DNA of 31,324 nucleotides from Marinobacter sp. NP-4(2019) (GTDB lineage: Bacteria > Pseudomonadota > Gammaproteobacteria > Pseudomonadales > Oleiphilaceae). This document shows, in pieces, positions 26,495 through 31,324 of this stretch. The position numbers and the translations under genes were made by a program. Position 1 is the first letter of the stretch; each line of letters opens with the position of its first letter. The stretch covers positions 1 to 31,324 of the forward strand of contig NZ_CP034144.1 in the NCBI RefSeq assembly GCF_003994855.1, read 5' to 3'. The notes under the pieces are model-generated. The model was not told the DNA's origin. It searched no databases and worked only from the letters and a program-made list of their open reading frames with translations.

Positions 26495-27523
26495 TCAAGA
26501 TTGGCTGTCGTCGCGAAGCTTGATTTCGACGCGGCGGTTTTCGGAGCGGCCCTCTTTGGTCGCGTTGCTACTGACCGGTTTCGTTTCACCGAATCCTCTG
26601 GTGAGGATGGAATCCGGTGAAACGCCAAACTCATTCACCAGGACAGCTTCAACAGCCTTTGCACGGGCAAGACTTAGGCGCTGGTTGAAGGATGCGGGGC
26701 CACTGCTATCGGTGTGGCCTTCGATAATGATCGTTAGGTCAGGCTGCTCTGTGACGGCAGTGGCGAACTCGGAGAGCTGGCTTGTGTCTGCACCGGCGCC
26801 GATTGCCGCGCTGCCAGATGCGAACGGAAGGCTTTTCTCAGTCACCCTAAACTGAGCAATGATTTTTTCCGGTTTCGGCTCTGGCTCGGGTGCTGGCTCG
26901 ACTTCTACCTTCGGAACCACAACCGGATCGGGCTGGGTCACTACAGGGGTCGGAGCTGCTTTAGCGGTCGACTTCCCGCCGAACAATCGAGTGATCCCGG
27001 CGAATACGACGGTATCAGCGTAGGCATCTTCAACTTCAACGCGCCCTCGGACCCCTGTCGACACCATCCACGAATCACCGATCATGGCTTCGAAGCCCGC
27101 CTCGCCATAAACCGATACTTCAGTTTTGTCCTTGTTGAAGGTGGAGCTGTCGAAGTGGTGAAGATTGATGCCAGAACCCAGAAAAGGCCGAGCACCATAG
27201 AAATCAAGATTCTGGACGTGATAGCGAGCGCCACTACCCAGCCGGTAAGCATCCACGTCTCCACCCAGATTCTTCGTTTCCAGAGAGCCATAACCGGCCT
27301 CGAGGCCCAGGGAAATGCTCGGGGACAGGAATCGCCGACCGGCGACGCTGATTTCGGTGAAATCCTCCAGGTCATCAATCGCCCCGGAACCGGAATCACC
27401 CATAAAGTAATGGGAAAGATTGGTTTCTGCGCCGATCGAACCGGCGGTAGGAAAGGGGTTAGCGTTTGCTGAAATCGCCAGCATGGCGATCGAAACACTA
27501 ATTATGAAACGGCTTAAATTCAT
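26495..27523 (-). CDS. OmpA-family outer membrane protein (right copy)
   Basis: The translation is the same as at 4479-5507, where the domains are described. It is intact. Confidence 0.92.
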   Translation of the reverse strand: MNLSRFIISVSIAMLAISANANPFPTAGSIGAETNLSHYFMGDSGSGAIDDLEDFTEISVAGRRFLSPSISLGLEAGYGSLETKNLGGDVDAYRLGSGARYHVQNLDFYGARPFLGSGINLHHFDSSTFNKDKTEVSVYGEAGFEAMIGDSWMVSTGVRGRVEVEDAYADTVVFAGITRLFGGKSTAKAAPTPVVTQPDPVVVPKVEVEPAPEPEPKPEKIIAQFRVTEKSLPFASGSAAIGAGADTSQLSEFATAVTEQPDLTIIIEGHTDSSGPASFNQRLSLARAKAVEAVLVNEFGVSPDSILTRGFGETKPVSSNATKEGRSENRRVEIKLRDDSQS

Positions 27524-27560
27524 GGTTAATCCCTTCTTGGCTTGGTATCAAATTGGCGCT

Positions 27561-27636
27561 AACGCCAAACAACACCATATTAGCACCTTATTAGCACCAA
27601 TCAAGCGCTAATTATATGCTTTTTTGGTGCTATTTA
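27561..27636 (-). promoter_or_regulatory. 11-bp box array upstream of the ompA-like operon (right copy)
   Basis: In-phase units from 27571 are AACACCATATT, AGCACCTTATT, AGCACCAATCA and AGCGCTAATTA. A degenerate unit and then GGTGCTATTTA at 27626-27636 in the reverse sense follow. One more AACGCC unit at 27561 is a base out of phase. Confidence 0.75.
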
Positions 27637-27707
27637 GACGCAATGCGACTAGGGCGCTCCGGGAGCTATTGAGGGTTCTGTTATTTAGATGGAGAGAGGG
27701 GGGGGAG

Positions 27708-27742
27708 AAGAGCAGAGCCGGGCTTAGCCCGGCTCTGCTCTT
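27708..27742. terminator. Strong 16-bp-arm terminator hairpin (right copy)
   Basis: This is the same element as at 5692-5726. Confidence 0.8.
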
Positions 27743-28111
27743 TTACCAAGTGTGGACAGGCTGCTCCCACACTGGAACTTTGTGGTCGTTGTTCAATAAG
27801 AGATTTCTAACTTCCTGGTATAAAATTGTCTCTTTCAGCGTCTCTTCATAAGCGTCTTTGTTACCACAGAAGCCGTAACGGATAAGTATATCTTGAAGAC
27901 GGCACTGATCTTCCAGGAGAGGACTGAACTCGGTTTCTATGTCGCTGCAATGAAGGGTTACACCGGCGCGTTTCAGAACTCCTTCCATCCGCCTCGTCAT
28001 CTCCCATTGAGCCGAAACGATCTCTTTAGACGGAAAAATACAAGTGACCTCTTCGAGCCACGCAGAAAATTTGTCGAAACCACTATCATCAAAAAAATTT
28101 TCACGGTTCAT
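27743..28111 (-). CDS. Uncharacterised 122-residue protein (right copy)
   Basis: The translation is the same as at 5727-6095. It is intact. Confidence 0.75.
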   Translation of the reverse strand: MNRENFFDDSGFDKFSAWLEEVTCIFPSKEIVSAQWEMTRRMEGVLKRAGVTLHCSDIETEFSPLLEDQCRLQDILIRYGFCGNKDAYEETLKETILYQEVRNLLLNNDHKVPVWEQPVHTW

Positions 28112-28167
28112 TTTTGCAGTTCCTACTGTAGTTTCAGTTGCTAGATAAAAGCCTGCCCAACCAAGCC

Positions 28168-28204
28168 TTACATGTAAGTATGCGCCGAAAAATATTACAT
28201 GTAA
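28168..28204 (-). promoter_or_regulatory. Promoter flanked by two TTACATGTAA palindromes (right copy)
   Basis: This is the same promoter and operator pair as at 6152-6188. Confidence 0.75.
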
Positions 28205-28246
28205 AGGTCGGTTGACTGAAACTTGTCAGAACAATTAGGCTCAAGC

Positions 28247-31176
28247 CTAACGCCCCATTTCACGAACTCTTTCACGGATTCTTTCTCGACCTCGATCAAA
28301 TGAACGGCCGGTGTCACGTCCTGACGACTCCCGCGACTTCTCGTCGCGCTTCTCGTCTCGGCTGCCTTTCTCTTTCTCCGGACGTTGATTCTTGGCCTTT
28401 TCTGGCTCTTTGGGCTTGTTACTCGCACCGGCGTCACGCTGCTTCTCTGGCATGCTCTTCTCCTGCGATTTTGACTTCTGACGATCCTTCACGCTCTCAA
28501 GCGCTGTTTGTTTTTCGCCGCTTCGGCTCGAAATGAGCTTTTCCACGCCCTTTCGATCATTCGTGAAGAGGTGAACGCTGTTTTTCGCACGAGAGAGGAT
28601 AGTGTAAAAGCTGCGCATATTGAGCAAGCTCTTATACTTGCCGCTGAGATTGGCTAAGACCCGGTTGCACGTTTTACCCTGGGCCGCGTGAACCGTTGTC
28701 GCGTAGGCGTGCCGGAAGTGCTTTCCGCCCTTTTCTTGGGTGTCGATGGTGTGACTCTTCCCGCGTGCGTCCTTGGCGTAGATTGTTCCCTTATCCACCC
28801 GATCGACAGTCAGTCGATCGCCATTGTTTAAGCCGCGATCCTTGTCGTTTTTCGTCCACTGGATCTGGTCGCCAGCGGCAATTTTCGTGTCCTGCTTCTC
28901 GTAGGCCTGAACCTTGTTCCCATTACCAAACTGCTTTGGCTTCCACTGGGCCTCATTACCTTCACGGTCTTTAAGGTGCACGGTCTGGCTCTTATAGTCG
29001 ATCCGATCGACTTCGTAATACTCGCCTTTCTGAATGCCCGCTTTTTGATAGTCACGGGCAAACGTTACCTGGTCGCCTTCCTTGTACCGGCTGGCGTCTT
29101 TGGTCTGTTCGTTGGTGAGGTCTTTTTTCTCGAGGGTCTTAGTCTGGATCTCTTCGCCGTACAACGTGCCCTCGGCCTTGAGTCCTTCCCGGATCGTCTC
29201 GTTCAATGCCTGACGCCCGGCGCGAGTTGGGTCGATCACCAGTGTTTGCTCACGCTCGGCTTTATCCAGGGAAAGGTATTCTTTCGCGATTTCGTCGCGG
29301 CGTTGCCCTTCATCGAGCGTTTCTGTGATCGTCCCGCTACGCTCAATCGCTTGCATGGCCTTGGCGGTTTCACCCTCGATTGAAGCGTAAACGGCTTCTC
29401 GGGTATCGGCATTTTGCTGGCGAACAACGTCATCCAGGACAAAGGTTTCCATGCCGTTTTCCTGAAGTTGACGAAAGGCTTCACCCGCCTCCACGCTACC
29501 AGTTGCTGAACGTCACTACCAACACCACACGAGCATTAGCGCTTTCGCTCGCCCTTAAAAGCTCCTGCGTATCTTTCGCCGACAGCATCGAGGCCTCATC
29601 CACTACCCACAATTCTTTTTCTTTAGGGCCTTCGTCACGGCCAGACCGGGTTTTAACCAGGTGCGCGGCGACGGTTTCACTCTGAGCAATGTTCGCGCCT
29701 CGGACAACTGTTCTGCGGCACTTTTTGTCGGCGCCATACCTTTCACTGTGTAGCCTTGTGCTTGCGCCTCTGCGGCAATGGTTTTTAGAACGGTGGTGGT
29801 TTTGGCGGTACCGGCGTAGCCCTGAACGGCGGTAATTCGGTGATCGGTGGCCATGATTCCGGTGGCAGCGTCTTTCTGTCCCTGCGTCCACGGATAAGGC
29901 GATTCGGACTCTGCTCGCTCAATGGCGTGTTCGGCGTCTTCGACGGTTTTCAGAGGCTCTGCCTGTCCTCGTCCGGCCTTTTCCGCGGACAACATGCGGT
30001 ACTCATTCCGCATTGCTTCAACGGTGGTGTAGCCGGTTTCTTGTCCATTTTCAGTGGCGACGGTTCGAGGTATTAACCGATCGGCTTCTGCAGCCTTGGC
30101 CATGGCCGCTTTTATGTCGCCGTTCGTGGCCGGGCTTCCGTAAGCCACCCGAAGCGCTTCACGCTCGAGCTCACTTTTGGTAAATCGGCTCTGTCGCTCT
30201 CCAAGGCTTTTAGCTGCTGATACAATAGCACTTTCGGCACTCTGGTCTGCTTCTTTTTGGATGGCTGACCGATCAGCGCCACGAGTTTTAGCTGCCTCTA
30301 CAATAGAGCGAGAATCGACACCAAGCTCACGCTCTCGCTCTCGCCAGTCAGCCTTCATGGCCTCCCTATCCACATTTTTTTGTTTGCTTTTACGGGTCGC
30401 CAGTGCCGCCTTTTCTCTCATGGCCCTACTAGCTGTTTCCCTGGTTAAACCTCGCCGCTCCAGCCATTCGTCCATATTCTTAGAGCGATCACTGAATTCG
30501 CTCCGATGTGAGTTCGTAAACTCGCTCAACTCAAACCCGTGCTCGGTGCGCTCCACGTCGTAACCAAGCTCCCTCGCTTGGCGCGCTAGCGCCTGCTTAT
30601 AGACACGATCGGACTCATACTGAACCCGATAAAGCTCACGGGAATCGAGAGAGCGCCAGCGACCATCTTTGTCCTGAGTCGCATTTACGATCAGGCTGTG
30701 GGTGTGAAGATTCGGGTCAATTTCCCGACTTGTGCTGTGTCGAAAGCTGGCTCCAATTAAATTTCCCGTTCTTTCCCTGGTAATCTGATTTCCTTCTCGA
30801 ATTCGAGTCTGGGCAACATTTCCTCCAGCCACTCGAACGCCTCTTTTACCGCGTTATCATGCGCATCTACTAAACGATGATCGCCACCTACCAACGCCGC
30901 AAGGCTGACCGATTTCGGGGCTGAGAAAGTGGCCTCCCATCCCGGACAACGTTCAACTTTTCCGTTCCGGACAGTTCCCAAAACAGAACCGTCGGGCATC
31001 TTGCCGCGCAGCAACTCGGCAAACCCTTCTCGATTAACTTCACCAGAAAGGTTCAGCCTATCCGAGCCACTACCGAGCCACTTCGAAGGTGCTTCACCGC
31101 TCTCTCGATAGTAGTCATCGTGATCATAATAACTCTCAGCATGGGACACACTGCCGAGCTTAACGGTGTTCCTCAT
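28247..31176 (-). pseudogene. MobF relaxase, frame-broken by assembly errors (right copy)
   Basis: This is the same gene as 6231-9164. Four missing bases, near 29501, 29515, 29699 and 30820, split it into several frames: the relaxase N-terminus, the middle with the histidine motif, and the helicase C-terminus. Three of the four losses fall in short homopolymers. The left copy is intact, so this is not a natural pseudogene. Confidence 0.88.
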
Positions 31177-31324
31177 GGCTAGGCTTCCTTTCGTAATGAC
31201 CAATAACGAGATCGAGAGCTTTCCCTACTTCTTTGAAAACAGCCTCCCTGATGCCAGCCTCTAAAGTGTCGATTTTTTCTTGAAGAGGCTCGATTGCTCT
31301 CGAAATTCTTTCTTCTATATGCTC
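31160..31324 (-). CDS. RHH-like accessory protein, cut by the window end
   Basis: This is the C-terminal part of the gene described at 9148-9444. Its start lies beyond the end of the window. Confidence 0.7.
   Translation of the reverse strand, partial: EHIEERISRAIEPLQEKIDTLEAGIREAVFKEVGKALDLVIGHYERKPSHEEHR

Larger units (their letters stand above)
22008..31324. repeat. Right copy of the ~9.3 kb terminal redundancy
   Basis: This repeats 1-9312. It carries the correct bases over its first 2.2 kb, but single bases are missing near 29501, 29515, 29699 and 30820, all in the relaxase gene. Combining clean halves gives a 22,016-bp circle, e.g. 2410 to 24425. Confidence 0.95.

Noticed and set aside
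28247..31176. Split relaxase genes as a separate, second mobilisation locus
   Set aside because: Apart from four missing bases the sequence equals the intact relaxase at 6231-9164; it is the contig overlap.
1..31324. Transfer RNA or ribosomal RNA genes
   Set aside because: I looked for tRNA cloverleaf and T-loop signatures and for rRNA conserved cores, and saw none.

Overview
The window is one circular plasmid of about 22,016 bp, written out once plus an uncollapsed overlap of about 9.3 kb. Bases 1-9312 recur at 22008-31324. I found 12 single-base differences. The left copy lacks 8 bases in its first 2.2 kb and one more inside a repeat unit there; the right copy lacks 4 in its last 1.8 kb. 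This is the pattern of unpolished long-read contig ends. The best single-copy reading is 2410..24425. Broken genes at the two ends (parA, its partner and the Xre gene on the left; the relaxase on the right) are assembly artefacts, because each is intact in the other copy. The host is probably a gammaproteobacterium, perhaps marine (Marinobacter/Halomonas/Pseudomonas-like). This rests only on gene style, moderate GC, KfrA, a MobF relaxase and an IS3-family element, and is low confidence.

Layout, using the intact copies. Stability region (22.1-24.4 kb): an unknown small protein, an Xre-type regulator, four 36-bp tandem repeats, then a ParA ATPase and a ribbon-helix-helix (RHH) partner bracketed by arrays of 11-bp repeats. 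Envelope region (2.4-5.6 kb, minus strand): an OmpA-family protein and a large lipoprotein, plus a 164-residue unknown. Mobilisation region (6.2-13.8 kb, minus strand): MobF relaxase-helicase, two paralogous RHH-like accessory proteins, a TraC/TraD-like accessory protein, an inverted-repeat-rich putative oriT, a TraD/TrwB-type coupling protein, a polytopic membrane protein and three small proteins, two of them exported. No type IV secretion genes are present, so the plasmid looks mobilisable rather than self-transmissible. Accessory region (13.9-21.4 kb): two tandem MbcA/ParS-like proteins, an intact IS3-family element inside a 55-codon gene, KfrA with its operator, about 0.9 kb of non-coding DNA holding a strong candidate small RNA, a nucleotidyltransferase cassette, an AbrB/MazE-like antitoxin, a third MbcA/ParS-like protein, and an NYN-domain protein.

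The most striking signal is a family of helically phased 11-bp boxes (GGYGYTRWWWW, or its complement AGCRCY plus an AT tract). They form arrays at four places: the parA promoter, just downstream of the par operon, the ompA-like operon promoter, and the promoter of the coupling-protein operon. This suggests that one protein, most likely the RHH partner of ParA, couples partition, envelope cargo and transfer gene expression. No replication initiator could be recognised. The 36-bp repeats and the small RNA next to AT-rich DNA are the best candidate replication or copy-control elements.
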